Below, piece by piece: positions 19,053-29,158 of a stretch of DNA of 35,629 bases. A model generated the notes under the pieces. The model was not told the DNA's origin and searched no databases. It saw only the letters and a list, made by a program, of their open reading frames with translations. The position numbers and the translations under genes are program-made. Source of the stretch: Desulfohalobiaceae bacterium. Lineage in GTDB: Bacteria > Desulfobacterota > Desulfovibrionia > Desulfovibrionales > Desulfothermaceae. Position 1 is the first letter of the stretch; every line of letters begins with the position of its first letter. The DNA is taken from the NCBI GenBank assembly GCA_027063985.1, contig JAMOQN010000202.1, positions 1-35,629 on the forward strand. Direction: 5' to 3'.

Positions 19053-19609
19053 TTATTCACGCTCATCAGACTCAGCTACCTCAAAATATAGCTGAAACTT
19101 TAGGGGTAAGTTAAAGGATCTCATTACATCTACATATGGTTCACCCTGTTTTATCAATGAAATAACTATATTTGACAATTTTCCATCTCCCAAAATAGAG
19201 TTTAAAACAATATCCTGCACCCTACCATCTGGATTAATTTTAACAGTGACCAAAACTGAACCAGTGGTGTCAATTACACTATTTTTCCAAAGCAAATCAA
19301 TTTTTTTTTTAAATTCTCTAATGCAAGAGCCAGATTCTCATCCTTTACTGGATTTTTTAAAAGTCTGCCTTTAATACTTCTCTGTTCATATGGATAGGTT
19401 GAAATTGAAAAATTTTTAACTCTATTTTTCTTTATATTTGCCCTATTTGCACTGTTATTTTTTTTGGATACATTGTATAAAGTCAATATTAAATCTTCTT
19501 TTGATAATTTAATAGAACTTATCACAAAAAAACTTAGGTGGAGTAACAGGGACAACAAAAATGCACTACATAGCCATTTTATTTTTTGCCGTTTTTTGTT
19601 GCCCACCAA
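19053..19609 (-). pseudogene. TonB/TolA-like protein split by a frame change at an A10 tract (possible frameshifted, slippage-expressed or phase-variable gene)
   Basis: ORF 19274..19609 carries an N-terminal TM; ORF 19053..19295 carries a TonB-like C-terminal domain (TGSVLVTVKINPDGRVQDI). A single added A in the 10-A run (19301-19310) gives ...ENLKKKIDLLWKNSVIDTTGSVLVTV... without a stop. Confidence 0.75.
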
Positions 19610-20223
19610 TCTTTATCTACTCCTTGAAACCACCAATCTGTGTGGTCAGTTTCCAGTATTTTTTCAGCTAACTCGCGTCCTGCATCAGTCCTGAGCCTTT
19701 CAAGTGCATATTTTATCCATGTCTCAGCATAGGGATTTCCAAGGTCCATCTGTTCTTTTAAATTCAATATAAGATCTAATTGATCTGCATCTTGTGCAAT
19801 TTCAGCTTCCTTTGATTCCACCTCTTCAAGTTCTGTAAGCAAAGGTAGTACCAAATCTTCCAAAGGGGTATTTTTTAGGGCATCAGATATTGCCTTGTTT
19901 TCTTTTGCCCTGTTGTATCTCCTATACACATAATTAAAATCACCAGTCCTTGCCTCATGTAAATCATGAAACAGACACATAAGCACTATTTTTTTCCAGT
20001 CTAAATTCTCCTTTATACCAAGAATAAGACCTATAATTGCGGTCCTATAGGAATGTTCTGCAACATTTTCTGAACCAGATCCCAAAAACTGATATCCAGT
20101 CCTTGGGGTCTTTTTTAACATACCCACTTCAAATAAAAAATCTGCAATTCTTTTTAAAAGAAAGTCTTTTTCCACTCCTTTTTGCATAGCTAATACTCCA
20201 TATTTCATTATCTTCCACAACAC
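19579..20223 (-). CDS. HD-domain phosphohydrolase (YfbR-like)
   Basis: [49 protein letters not shown]. Confidence 0.88.
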   Translation of the reverse strand: MLWKIMKYGVLAMQKGVEKDFLLKRIADFLFEVGMLKKTPRTGYQFLGSGSENVAEHSYRTAIIGLILGIKENLDWKKIVLMCLFHDLHEARTGDFNYVYRRYNRAKENKAISDALKNTPLEDLVLPLLTELEEVESKEAEIAQDADQLDLILNLKEQMDLGNPYAETWIKYALERLRTDAGRELAEKILETDHTDWWFQGVDKDWWATKNGKK

Positions 20224-22724
20224 TTTTTATATTTTAAACCACTGCCACAAGGGCAGGGATCATTTCTTCCAATCTTTTTTCCCTTTCTCCTATAAGGTGT
20301 TCTTTTTGGCGCCTCTTCTGTATTATCAGAATACCTTAGATCCTTTGTCTGGTCCTCATGTTTTAGGTCTTCTTCTGATACTTCCTGAAACTTAATATGG
20401 GTTAGGGCCTTAATTGTGTTTTCCTTTAAAAGATATAACATCTCTTGAAATAGCTCAAATCCTTCTTTTTTGTATTCTTGTTTTGGATCCTTTTGACCAT
20501 AACCCCTAAGGCCTATTCCTTCCCGCAGATAATCCATATTTAGAAGATGTTCTTTCCAGAACCTGTCTAAATTTTCAAGCAAAAAGAACCTGAGTATATC
20601 TTGATAATGTTCCCCTGCCTTTATTTTTAGTTCTTCAATGATCTTTTCCACCTGTTTTTTTACTTCTTCTTTAGATGGAAAAGAATCTTTCTTAAGTTCA
20701 ATGTATCTATCTAATCCAAAGACTTCTATGAGCTTTTTATTTATAAACTCAATATCCTCTTCCTTTGACTTATTCTTTTTTTGCTCTATGTCAAAATAGA
20801 TATCATCTATAAGGTCATCTATAAATTCAAAAACAGTTGGTTCTAAGTCCTCAGCTACCATCCATTCTTTTCTCTTTCTGTATATCACCAGCCTTTGCTG
20901 ATTTAACACATCGTCATATTCTAAGAGTTGTTTTCTTATCTCAAAGTTTTGCTCTTCCACCCTCCTCTGGGCATTTTCTATTGCCTTTGAAATTAATTTA
21001 TTTTCAATAGGCTGTCCTTCATCCACCCCAAGTTTATCCATAAATGAAGAGATTTTATCTGATCCAAAGAGCCTCAAAAGGTCGTCTTCCAAAGACAGAT
21101 AAAACCTTGAGCTACCAGGATCTCCCTGTCTTCCTGCCCTTCCCCTTAGCTGATTATCTATTCTCCTGGATTCGTGCCTCTCTGTTCCCAGAATATGGAG
21201 TCCGCCTAGCTCTCTTACCCCTTCACCCAGTTTTATATCAGTTCCTCTACCTGCCATATTTGTGGCAATTGTGACCCTTCCTTTTTCACCTGCCTTGGCC
21301 ACAATCTCTGCTTCCCTCTCGTGGTGTTTTGCATTTAACACTTCATGGGGAATCTTTAGTTTTTTTAGCCTCTTTGAAATAAGTTCAGACTTTTCTATTG
21401 AAGTTGTTCCCACCAAAACTGGCCTGCCCTGCTTATGCAGATCAACTATCTCCTTTACAATAGCATTAAATTTCTCCTTCTGGGTCTTATATATAACATC
21501 TGGATAATCAATCCTTATCATTGGCTTGTTAGTTGGGATAACAACAACATCCAGGTTATAAATCTCTTTAAATTCCACTGCCTCTGTATCAGCAGTACCA
21601 GTCATACCAGCTAATTTTTTATACATCCTAAAAAAATTCTGAAAGGTAATGGTGGCCAAGGTCTGATTTTCTTGCTGAATTTTGACCCTTTCCTTTGCCT
21701 CTAAGGCCTGGTGAAGGCCATCACTATATCTTCTGCCAGGCAAGACCCTGCCTGTAAACTCATCAACAATTAAGACTTCTCCATCTCTTACAATATAATC
21801 CACATCCCTTTGAAACAAATAATGGGCCTTTAATGCCTGCAAAATATGGTGCTGATAGGTTATGTTCTTTGGATCAAATAAATTATCAAGACCCAATATC
21901 TCCTCACATCTCATCACACCTTCTTCTGTCAACAAAACAGTCTTGTACTTTTCATCTACTGTAAAATCCCTATCTTTTTTTAGTTTTGGAATAATTGCAT
22001 TGATCTTTTTATAAAGTGAAGTGGATTCCTCAGCAGGACCTGAAATGATCAGCGGAGTCCTGGCTTCGTCAATTAAAACTGAATCTACCTCGTCAACAAT
22101 GGCATAGTGAAGGTCCCTTTGAACAAGCTGTTCTGGATAAAATTTCATGTGATCCCTTAAATAATCAAAACCAAATTCATTGTTTGTACCATATGTAATA
22201 TCACAATTATATGCCTCTTTTCTCTCTTCATCTTCCATATTAGATAAAATAACCCCAACAGTGAGTCCTAAAAATTTATATATCTCCCCCATCCATTCAG
22301 CATCTCTTTTTGCCAGGTAATCATTTACAGTAACCAGGTGGCAGCCCTTGCCTTCAAGGCTATTTAAAACAAGGGGCATAGTGGCAACTAACGTCTTTCC
22401 CTCACCAGTCTTCATTTCTGCAATCTTTCCCTGATGAAGGGCAATTGCCCCCATTACCTGCACATCAAAATGTCTCATGCCCAGTGTCCTTTTTGCCGCC
22501 TCCCTAACAAGGGCATAAACTTCAGGCAAAAGGTCATCTAGACTCCTTCCTTTTTCAACTTCTTCTCTGTATTTATTTATTTTTGCAGGAAATTCATGAT
22601 CCTTTAATTTGACCATCTCCTGTTCAAAGCTATTTACCCTGTCCACAAGAGGACGAATAGATTTTAAATATCTCTCATTCTTTGTTCCAAAGATCTTTTT
22701 TGCCAAAAAATCTAAAAAAAACAT
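20208..22724 (-). CDS. secA: Preprotein translocase SecA
   Basis: [35 protein letters not shown]-terminal zinc motif [18 protein letters not shown]. Confidence 0.99.
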   Translation of the reverse strand: MFFLDFLAKKIFGTKNERYLKSIRPLVDRVNSFEQEMVKLKDHEFPAKINKYREEVEKGRSLDDLLPEVYALVREAAKRTLGMRHFDVQVMGAIALHQGKIAEMKTGEGKTLVATMPLVLNSLEGKGCHLVTVNDYLAKRDAEWMGEIYKFLGLTVGVILSNMEDEERKEAYNCDITYGTNNEFGFDYLRDHMKFYPEQLVQRDLHYAIVDEVDSVLIDEARTPLIISGPAEESTSLYKKINAIIPKLKKDRDFTVDEKYKTVLLTEEGVMRCEEILGLDNLFDPKNITYQHHILQALKAHYLFQRDVDYIVRDGEVLIVDEFTGRVLPGRRYSDGLHQALEAKERVKIQQENQTLATITFQNFFRMYKKLAGMTGTADTEAVEFKEIYNLDVVVIPTNKPMIRIDYPDVIYKTQKEKFNAIVKEIVDLHKQGRPVLVGTTSIEKSELISKRLKKLKIPHEVLNAKHHEREAEIVAKAGEKGRVTIATNMAGRGTDIKLGEGVRELGGLHILGTERHESRRIDNQLRGRAGRQGDPGSSRFYLSLEDDLLRLFGSDKISSFMDKLGVDEGQPIENKLISKAIENAQRRVEEQNFEIRKQLLEYDDVLNQQRLVIYRKRKEWMVAEDLEPTVFEFIDDLIDDIYFDIEQKKNKSKEEDIEFINKKLIEVFGLDRYIELKKDSFPSKEEVKKQVEKIIEELKIKAGEHYQDILRFFLLENLDRFWKEHLLNMDYLREGIGLRGYGQKDPKQEYKKEGFELFQEMLYLLKENTIKALTHIKFQEVSEEDLKHEDQTKDLRYSDNTEEAPKRTPYRRKGKKIGRNDPCPCGSGLKYKKCCGR

Positions 22725-22768
22725 ACCTGTCTCCTCAAAAAAATTTATTTACACATAATGACTTGAGA

Positions 22769-23884
22769 CTAAAATTCAAATAATTCTAACCAATGATACA
22801 CTCGCTTAAAATCGCCAGTTAGACAAAATTGCATAATACATCCAGAACACCCAGATACAATTATTTCGTCCTTTGCTACATTTTCCCAAAATCTTTCACC
22901 CAATATATCACACAATCTGGGATTTTCCAATCTCGTACACCCCCCAAAACCACAACAATCACTAAGTGATCTATATTTAATTTTAAAATTATCCAAAAAT
23001 TCCAAAAAACTTTTGTGTAATTTATCGTCTAAATGACATGGCTTATGAAAAAGAAATTTATGCGAATTTTCAGTAATCTCTATACTTTCAATATTTGCAA
23101 TAAGTTCTGTCATATATGTAAGAGAGCTTAGCCAATCATCTCTTAGGGTTTCATCTTCAATAAGTGATGCATTTTTTCTTAAATATGACCAGCATGTAGC
23201 ACAAAACACGAGTATTTTGGGATTTCCAAGTTGTTGCCAGAGTTTTACATTAGAATTAAAAACTTCTCTAGCACCTTTTATATCACCAGCAAAAAACATG
23301 GGATATCCACAACACTCCCATTTAAGTATACCTTCTACATTATAAAATAATCCTGCGATATTAGATGCAGCCTCAAGCCAATTCTTTTTTAAGTAAGTTC
23401 CTACACAACCTCCAAAAATAACCGCCCGTTGTTTTTGTTTTTTATTTTTAAAGACCTTTATTTTAAAAAGACCTTTCTTATCTCTATTTTCAAAAAAATT
23501 CCCAAGCTGTTTTATTTTTTTTAAATGGGGAATTATGTCTTTTATTTTGAATCCATTTTTGATCAATGGAGATAACTCAGGTAAATGTTTTACTATTTTC
23601 AAATACAGCCATCTTCTAAAATTAGGAGATAAAGACCTTATATTAGCGACCTTATCTGGGATATCGATCCCCTGGGTACATACCTCGTAACACCTTAAAC
23701 AGCCAACACAATTTCCTAAAATTCTATCAACATTTTTTATATCAAGACCCTTTTTTTGTATCTGAGAATAGACAAATGCCTTTGCCCTGGGAGAATATTC
23801 CTCAAATTGAGTTACATTAAAAACTGGACAAACCTCAAGACACTTTCCACAAAGAAGACAATAATCTTGATAAAACTTTTCCAT
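22769..23884 (-). CDS. GlcF/HdrD-like Fe-S oxidoreductase subunit
   Basis: Two ferredoxin motifs (CLLCGKCLEVCPVF, CVGCLRCYEVCTQG) and CCG domains (WECCGYPMFFAGD, SDCCGFGGCTRL). Confidence 0.88.
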   Translation of the reverse strand: MEKFYQDYCLLCGKCLEVCPVFNVTQFEEYSPRAKAFVYSQIQKKGLDIKNVDRILGNCVGCLRCYEVCTQGIDIPDKVANIRSLSPNFRRWLYLKIVKHLPELSPLIKNGFKIKDIIPHLKKIKQLGNFFENRDKKGLFKIKVFKNKKQKQRAVIFGGCVGTYLKKNWLEAASNIAGLFYNVEGILKWECCGYPMFFAGDIKGAREVFNSNVKLWQQLGNPKILVFCATCWSYLRKNASLIEDETLRDDWLSSLTYMTELIANIESIEITENSHKFLFHKPCHLDDKLHKSFLEFLDNFKIKYRSLSDCCGFGGCTRLENPRLCDILGERFWENVAKDEIIVSGCSGCIMQFCLTGDFKRVYHWLELFEF

Positions 23885-23894
23885 ATTTCTTTCT

Positions 23895-23978
23895 CAAATC
23901 ACTAATCACAATTCACAAATCACCACTCACCAATCACCAATCACTAATCACGAATCACGAATAACCAGTCACCAATTC
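23895..23978. repeat. Degenerate heptamer array, 12 units of consensus CNAATCA
   Basis: In-phase units: CAAATCA CTAATCA CAATTCA CAAATCA CCACTCA CCAATCA CCAATCA CTAATCA CGAATCA CGAATAA CCAGTCA CCAATTC. Confidence 0.93.
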
Positions 23979-24100
23979 AAAGAAGTTTTTGGATGATATA
24001 GCATAAAGACCATACAATCAAGCATGGATACCTTGGACTCTAAATTTCCCATCTAAAAAGCCCAAATTTTATCTATATAAAATTAAATCCAGTTTACTCC

Positions 24101-24128
24101 TTGACAAGAAAAAATTTTAAGGTTTAAC
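24101..24128 (+). promoter_or_regulatory. Putative folD promoter
   Basis: TTGACA (24101-24106), 16-nt spacer, TTTAAC (24123-24128). Confidence 0.45.
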
Positions 24129-24199
24129 AGGTAGTGAAAAACGGAGTTTTGGGTTGCTATAAAAATTTGATATTAACAAACATAAAAAGGAGTATTTTT

Positions 24200-25111
24200 A
24201 TGACAGCCAAATTAATTAAAGGAACAGAAATTAGAGAAGAGATCCTTGCAGAAATTGAACAAGAGGTAAAAGAAATCAAAGAAAAACATGGAGTAGTACC
24301 TGGACTTGTAACTATCTTGGTTGGAGACAACCCAGCATCAGTCTCTTATGTAACCCTTAAAATCAAAACTGCAAAACGCCTTGGATTTCATGAAGTTCAA
24401 GACACAAGACCAGCAGACATCTCAGAAAAAGAACTACTTGATTTAATTGATAAATACAACAAAGACGACAGTATCCACGGAATATTAGTACAACTTCCCC
24501 TTCCAAAACACATTAATGAAAAAAAGGTATTAAATGCCATTGACCCAGACAAGGATGTTGATGGTTTCCATCCTGTAAACGTTGGAAGGCTGATGATTGG
24601 AGGCGATGAAGTCAAATTTCCACCATGTACACCAGCTGGTATTCAGGAACTCATTGTCCGCTCTGGAGTTGAGACAAAAGGTGCAGAAGTGGTGGTTGTT
24701 GGTAGGTCCAATATTGTTGGAAAACCAATTGCAGTTATGATGATGCAAAAAGGTAGAGGCGCAAATGCAACTGTTACTGTGGTTCATACAGCAACAAAGG
24801 ATTTGGCTTCCCATTGTAAAAGGGCAGATATCTTGATCGTTGCCGCAGGTGTTCCTGGCCTTGTTAAACCTGAATGGATCAAACCAGGTGCATGCGTAAT
24901 AGACGTTGGAGTCAACAGGGTTGGAGAAAAACCAAGCAAAAAAGATCCAAATAAAATGGTTCCAATCTTAAGGGGAGATGTTGATTTTGAAGCAGCAAAA
25001 GAGGTAGCTGGTTGGATCACACCTGTTCCAGGTGGCGTAGGACCAATGACAATTACAATGCTTATGAAAAATACACTCCGTTCTTTGAAATTCAAACTTG
25101 GAATAGCATAA
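24200..25111 (+). CDS. folD: Bifunctional methylenetetrahydrofolate dehydrogenase/cyclohydrolase
   Basis: DNPASVSYVTLKIKTAKRLGF; GILVQLPLPKHINEKKV; DVDGFHPVNVGRL; VGRSNIVGKP; PVPGGVGPMTI. ATG at 24200 preceded by AAAAAGGAG; the 24134 start is a less likely upstream GTG. Confidence 0.97.
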   Translation: MTAKLIKGTEIREEILAEIEQEVKEIKEKHGVVPGLVTILVGDNPASVSYVTLKIKTAKRLGFHEVQDTRPADISEKELLDLIDKYNKDDSIHGILVQLPLPKHINEKKVLNAIDPDKDVDGFHPVNVGRLMIGGDEVKFPPCTPAGIQELIVRSGVETKGAEVVVVGRSNIVGKPIAVMMMQKGRGANATVTVVHTATKDLASHCKRADILIVAAGVPGLVKPEWIKPGACVIDVGVNRVGEKPSKKDPNKMVPILRGDVDFEAAKEVAGWITPVPGGVGPMTITMLMKNTLRSLKFKLGIA

Positions 25112-25119
25112 AAATTTAT

Positions 25120-25285
25120 GGGTTAGGGGGTTTATTGGGTTTAGGGTTGCGGGTTAAATTGTTCAACGTTCAACGTTCGATGTTCAATGTTTAAGGAACC
25201 TAGAACCTAGAACTTAGAACATAAAACTTAGAACCTTCTTACTTAGAGGGTTAAACCCAACAAACCCAATAAAACCCCTTTAGCC
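25120..25285. repeat. Nested mirror-image heptamer arrays between convergent folD and cmk
   Basis: GGGTTNA-type units (25120-25157), NGTTCNA units (TGTTCAA CGTTCAA CGTTCGA TGTTCAA TGTTTAA, 25160-25194), reverse-complement units (GGAACCT AGAACCT AGAACTT AGAACAT AAAACTT AGAACCT, 25195-25236), then inverted GGGTTTA-like arm (gggttaaacccaacaaacccaataaaacccc). Confidence 0.9.
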
Positions 25286-25300
25286 TCCCCATTTTAACAG

Positions 25301-25963
25301 TTATCCTTTAATACTTTTAAGCAACATATCTACTACTTCTGATATATTTAAATTAGACGTATCAATTATCAAAGCATCCTCAGCAGGTTTTAGGGGAGCG
25401 ATTTCTCTGGATGAATCTTGTTTATCCCTTTTTTCTATATCCTTTAAAATCTTTTCATAATCCGCATCAAACCCCATTTCTCTTAATTGCTCAAACCTCC
25501 TTTTTGCCCTTATCTTTGCCGATGCTGTTAAAAAAAACTTAAAGTCTGCATCCTTAAACACAACTGTCCCCATATCCCTACCTTCGGCTACCAGTGAGTG
25601 CTTTTTGGCTATTTCTCTCTGCTGAGCGGTCAAATATTTTCTCACAAAGGGCTCTTTGGCCACCTTTGATGCAACAAAGCCTATTTCCTCACTCCGTATC
25701 TCATCCCCCAAAATTTTATTATTCATGGCCAAAGAAAAATCTTCTCCGTTATACACAAGATCAAACTTCAAGGAAGATAAAATCTCTTCTAATTTATCAA
25801 AATCTTTAGGCAAATTACCTAAGATTAGGGCCACACCTCGATACATTGCACCAGTATCTAAATAGGCAATATTTAATTTTTTAGCCAAAATCTTTGCAAC
25901 AGTAGTCTTTCCAGACCCTGCAGGCCCATCTATGGTAATTATAATTCTTTTGGATTTTTCCAT
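25301..25963 (-). CDS. cmk: Cytidylate kinase
   Basis: ITIDGPAGSGKTTVAKILAKKL; YLDTGAMYRG; AEGRDMGTVVF; RDKQDSSREIAPLKPAEDALIIDTSNL. Confidence 0.97.
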   Translation of the reverse strand: MEKSKRIIITIDGPAGSGKTTVAKILAKKLNIAYLDTGAMYRGVALILGNLPKDFDKLEEILSSLKFDLVYNGEDFSLAMNNKILGDEIRSEEIGFVASKVAKEPFVRKYLTAQQREIAKKHSLVAEGRDMGTVVFKDADFKFFLTASAKIRAKRRFEQLREMGFDADYEKILKDIEKRDKQDSSREIAPLKPAEDALIIDTSNLNISEVVDMLLKSIKG

Positions 25964-27061
25964 TTAACCACCCTGTAAAATTTGTTTTAGATAATGGATA
26001 AATAACTTGTTTTCATCTTCTCTTCCAACCGATACCCTGAGATAATCATCTAAGCCATAAGATTTAAGTGGTCTTATAATAATACCCTTTTTTAATAACT
26101 CCTCAAAAACAACATTAGCATCAATAGGTGGTTTAAACATCAAAAAATTGGCCTGGGATGGATATAGTGTGCAGTCAAGTTTTTCCATCTCTTCTTTTAG
26201 ATATTTTCTACCTTTAATTACTGTATTTCTTGTGTGTTCTATAAAGGTAAAATCATCTAGCACTTCTATTGCAGCCTTTTCTGCCATCAAGTTTACGCTA
26301 AAGGGAAGTTTTACCCTTTTTATGTAATCTGATAGTTTAAAAGGTAAAATTCCATATCCTATCCTCAATCCCGCCAGCCCATATAATTTAGAAAATGTCC
26401 TGATCACCACCAAATTTTTATTATCTAATACATGGTTTATACATGAACAATTTTCTGGATCATCGCAAAATTCAACATACGCCTCATCAACCACTACTAA
26501 GATATTTTCAGGAATTTTGCATAAAAATTCAATTATATCTTCTGAGGACACACAATATCCAGATGGATTGTCTGGATTTGTGATAAATATAATTTTGGTA
26601 TTCTCATCTATCGCATCTAACATCCCTTTAAAATTAAAGGAAAAATCCTTATTTAAAGGAACATACTTAACAGAGATCCCATGGAATTTTGCCTGCATCC
26701 TATATATGGAAAAACTTGGATCAAACACCACTATATTGTCTCTATAAGGAACAGCCAACACCCTTATAATGAGATCAATTATCTCATCTGAACCATTTGT
26801 AACCACAATACACTCATCAGGGACGTTTAAAATATCAGATAGTTTCCCAACTAACTCTGGATTCCCACTTTGAGGATACCTAAATGCATAAGGACTAAAC
26901 TTTTTAATAACCTCCACAACACGTGGAGACGTTCCTAAAGGATTTTCATTGCTTGCCATTTTTATTACATTGGCCAAATTGTATTTCTTCTTTATCTCCT
27001 CAATGGATAGCCCAGGAGAATATGGAGAAAAATCAAGTAGTTCTTTTCTAATCTCTAGCAT
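25964..27061 (-). CDS. hisC: Histidinol-phosphate aminotransferase
   Basis: MASNENPLGTSP; NPDNPSGYCV; VVDEAYVEF; RTFSKLYGLAGLRIGYG. ATG at 27061 has GGAGG upstream; ORF track gives 27073. Confidence 0.93.
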   Translation of the reverse strand: MLEIRKELLDFSPYSPGLSIEEIKKKYNLANVIKMASNENPLGTSPRVVEVIKKFSPYAFRYPQSGNPELVGKLSDILNVPDECIVVTNGSDEIIDLIIRVLAVPYRDNIVVFDPSFSIYRMQAKFHGISVKYVPLNKDFSFNFKGMLDAIDENTKIIFITNPDNPSGYCVSSEDIIEFLCKIPENILVVVDEAYVEFCDDPENCSCINHVLDNKNLVVIRTFSKLYGLAGLRIGYGILPFKLSDYIKRVKLPFSVNLMAEKAAIEVLDDFTFIEHTRNTVIKGRKYLKEEMEKLDCTLYPSQANFLMFKPPIDANVVFEELLKKGIIIRPLKSYGLDDYLRVSVGREDENKLFIHYLKQILQGG

Positions 27062-27096
27062 TAATCCTCCCAATTAGAACCTTTTCTTAAGATAAA

Positions 27097-27759
27097 TTAA
27101 AATCCACAATCTTCATTTATCAAAATTATCTTTATCCTCTTTGGTGGAAAAGATTTTTCAGTTATGACCCATACATTGCACACCCTATCTGGACTATTGC
27201 AATCCTCACACTTAAGGGTCTTTGCGCAGGGTGTCTTTCTATTGAGCCTAAGTGTATTTATTGGAGCTGCAAATCCCTTTATCCTATTTATTGCCTCTTC
27301 AAGGTCTGTGACTATTTTGTTTCTCCCAATTAAAAGGGTCACATACCTGGGACCAAAGGCTATACCCCCTACCCTATTGCCATATCCATCTAAATTAACT
27401 AACACTCCATCTTCAGTTACTGCATTGGTACCAGTGATAAAAAGATCAGATAAAAGGGCCTGCCTCCTTCTCTCAATAAATTCATCCTTTGGAATGGTCC
27501 TGTCATAGGTATCTATTACTTCATAATCTTTTGATTCTTTGAAAAAAGAATATATACCAGAATCTACTACAGTTAGAGATCCTCCAAATGATACTTTTTT
27601 AATATCTTCTAATTTATTTAAAATCTGCTTTATAAATAGCTGTTTTACGTCAGAAAGTTTTGGCGCTATAAATACTTCAAAATTATTTTTTTCTAAAGCT
27701 TGTTTTAATAAATTTAGTTTTTTTTCAAAAAAATTATCTAACATATCTTTTGTATTCAT
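27097..27759 (-). CDS. LUD-domain (LutC/YkgG-like) lactate-utilization protein
   Basis: VSFGGSLTVVDSGIYSFFKE; DLFITGTNAVTEDGVLVNLDGYGNRVGGIAFGP; TPCAKTLKCEDCNSPDRVCN. Confidence 0.88.
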   Translation of the reverse strand: MNTKDMLDNFFEKKLNLLKQALEKNNFEVFIAPKLSDVKQLFIKQILNKLEDIKKVSFGGSLTVVDSGIYSFFKESKDYEVIDTYDRTIPKDEFIERRRQALLSDLFITGTNAVTEDGVLVNLDGYGNRVGGIAFGPRYVTLLIGRNKIVTDLEEAINRIKGFAAPINTLRLNRKTPCAKTLKCEDCNSPDRVCNVWVITEKSFPPKRIKIILINEDCGF

Positions 27760-27782
27760 ACTACACCTCCAAATATAATAAA

Positions 27783-29156
27783 TTAATACGCCTTTCCTGG
27801 ATTCATAATGTTATTTGGATCAAAAATACTCTTTATTTTTCTCATAAGATTTATCTCTGTATTTGAAAGCTGTTTGTCAATTAGATCCAATTTCAAAATC
27901 CCAACACCATGTTCTCCAGAAATAGTACCACCTATTTCTATGGTCTTTTGTAATATTTTGTAACTTACTTTATGTGCAGTTTTTTCCATATCATCACTGT
28001 ACATTATATTTACATGTATATTCCCATCTCCTAGATGTCCAAAACAAAGTATAGGTATATTAAATTTTTTTCCTACAGACTTAGACTCATTTATGATTAT
28101 TGGTACTTTAGATCTTGGGACACAAATATCCAGTGCTATTTTCTTTTCACCCATCTTATGGGATGCTGGATTTATAAGACGCCTAACCTCCCATAATTCT
28201 TCTTCTCTTTTTTTATCTCCACCCCTCTCATAATATTTAATATCCAGCTCTTTAAATAATTTTTCACAATTATAAATCGCCCCTTCCACCTCTTTTTCAT
28301 TGCCGTCAAACTGTAATAAAAGCATTGCGTCAATACTTTTGGGTATCTCCACTTTACCAAGTTGTCTTATACAATTTAAGACGTCTTTATCCATAAATTC
28401 CATTGCCACTGGAATTAGTCCTGTCTTTAGAATCTTTGCTGCGACCTCTATGAGTCGTTCCAGGGAATTAAACCCAACCAAAATAGATATAGATTTATCT
28501 GGCAGGGGCAAAAGTCTTAAAATTATCTTTGTAAAAAAGCCCAATGTCCCCTCTGATCCAATCATAAGAGATTTAAGATCTAACCCTACTACATCTTTAT
28601 GCGACCTACCTCCAAGGGAAAGAATCTCTCCTCCAGGAATACACACATCCAATCCCAATACATAATCCTTAGTGACCCCATACTTTACAGCGCGAAGCCC
28701 ACCTGCGTTTTGGGATACATTGCCTCCAATAGTGGAAATTTTAGCTGATGCTGGATCTGGAGGATAAAATAAGGATTTTTGTTTTAAGACCCTTTGAAGA
28801 TCTCCAGTAACTACCCCAGGTTCTACTTCTGCCACATAGTCCCTATCATCTATATCCAAAATCCTGTTGAGCTTCAAAGTAGAGACAACTATTCCGCCAT
28901 AAACAGGGACACAAGCGCCAACAACATTGGTTGCCCTTGCCCTGGGTATAATTGGGATTTTATTTTTATTTGCCCATTTAAGTAATTCTTTTACTTGACT
29001 AACTGAGGAGGGTCTAACAACTATAGAAGGCCATGCAAATTTTTTGCTTGCATCTGTTCCAAATATTAAAATCTTTTCTCTTTCAAACAATACATCTTGT
29101 TCTCCAAAAAGAGAGAACAAAAATTTTTTATGTTCTTTTTTTGGCTTAAATGTCAT
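27783..29156 (-). CDS. FAD-binding glycolate/lactate oxidase subunit (GlcD-like)
   Basis: PRARATNVVGACVPVYGGIVVST; GGNVSQNAGGLRAVKYG; GSEGTLGFFTKIILRL; CFGHLGDGNIHVNIM; GEHGVGILK. Confidence 0.93.
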   Translation of the reverse strand: MTFKPKKEHKKFLFSLFGEQDVLFEREKILIFGTDASKKFAWPSIVVRPSSVSQVKELLKWANKNKIPIIPRARATNVVGACVPVYGGIVVSTLKLNRILDIDDRDYVAEVEPGVVTGDLQRVLKQKSLFYPPDPASAKISTIGGNVSQNAGGLRAVKYGVTKDYVLGLDVCIPGGEILSLGGRSHKDVVGLDLKSLMIGSEGTLGFFTKIILRLLPLPDKSISILVGFNSLERLIEVAAKILKTGLIPVAMEFMDKDVLNCIRQLGKVEIPKSIDAMLLLQFDGNEKEVEGAIYNCEKLFKELDIKYYERGGDKKREEELWEVRRLINPASHKMGEKKIALDICVPRSKVPIIINESKSVGKKFNIPILCFGHLGDGNIHVNIMYSDDMEKTAHKVSYKILQKTIEIGGTISGEHGVGILKLDLIDKQLSNTEINLMRKIKSIFDPNNIMNPGKAY

Positions 29157-29158
29157 GG

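Noticed and set aside
24134-24199. Upstream GTG start of folD
   Set aside because: ATG at 24200 has a better RBS and matches the usual FolD N-terminus.
25012-25194. 60-aa ORF ending in the heptamer array
   Set aside because: Overlaps folD in another frame and runs into repeats; no coding support.
23895-25285. Repeat arrays considered as CRISPR
   Set aside because: Units are 7 bp, contiguous, with no spacers; no cas genes in the window.
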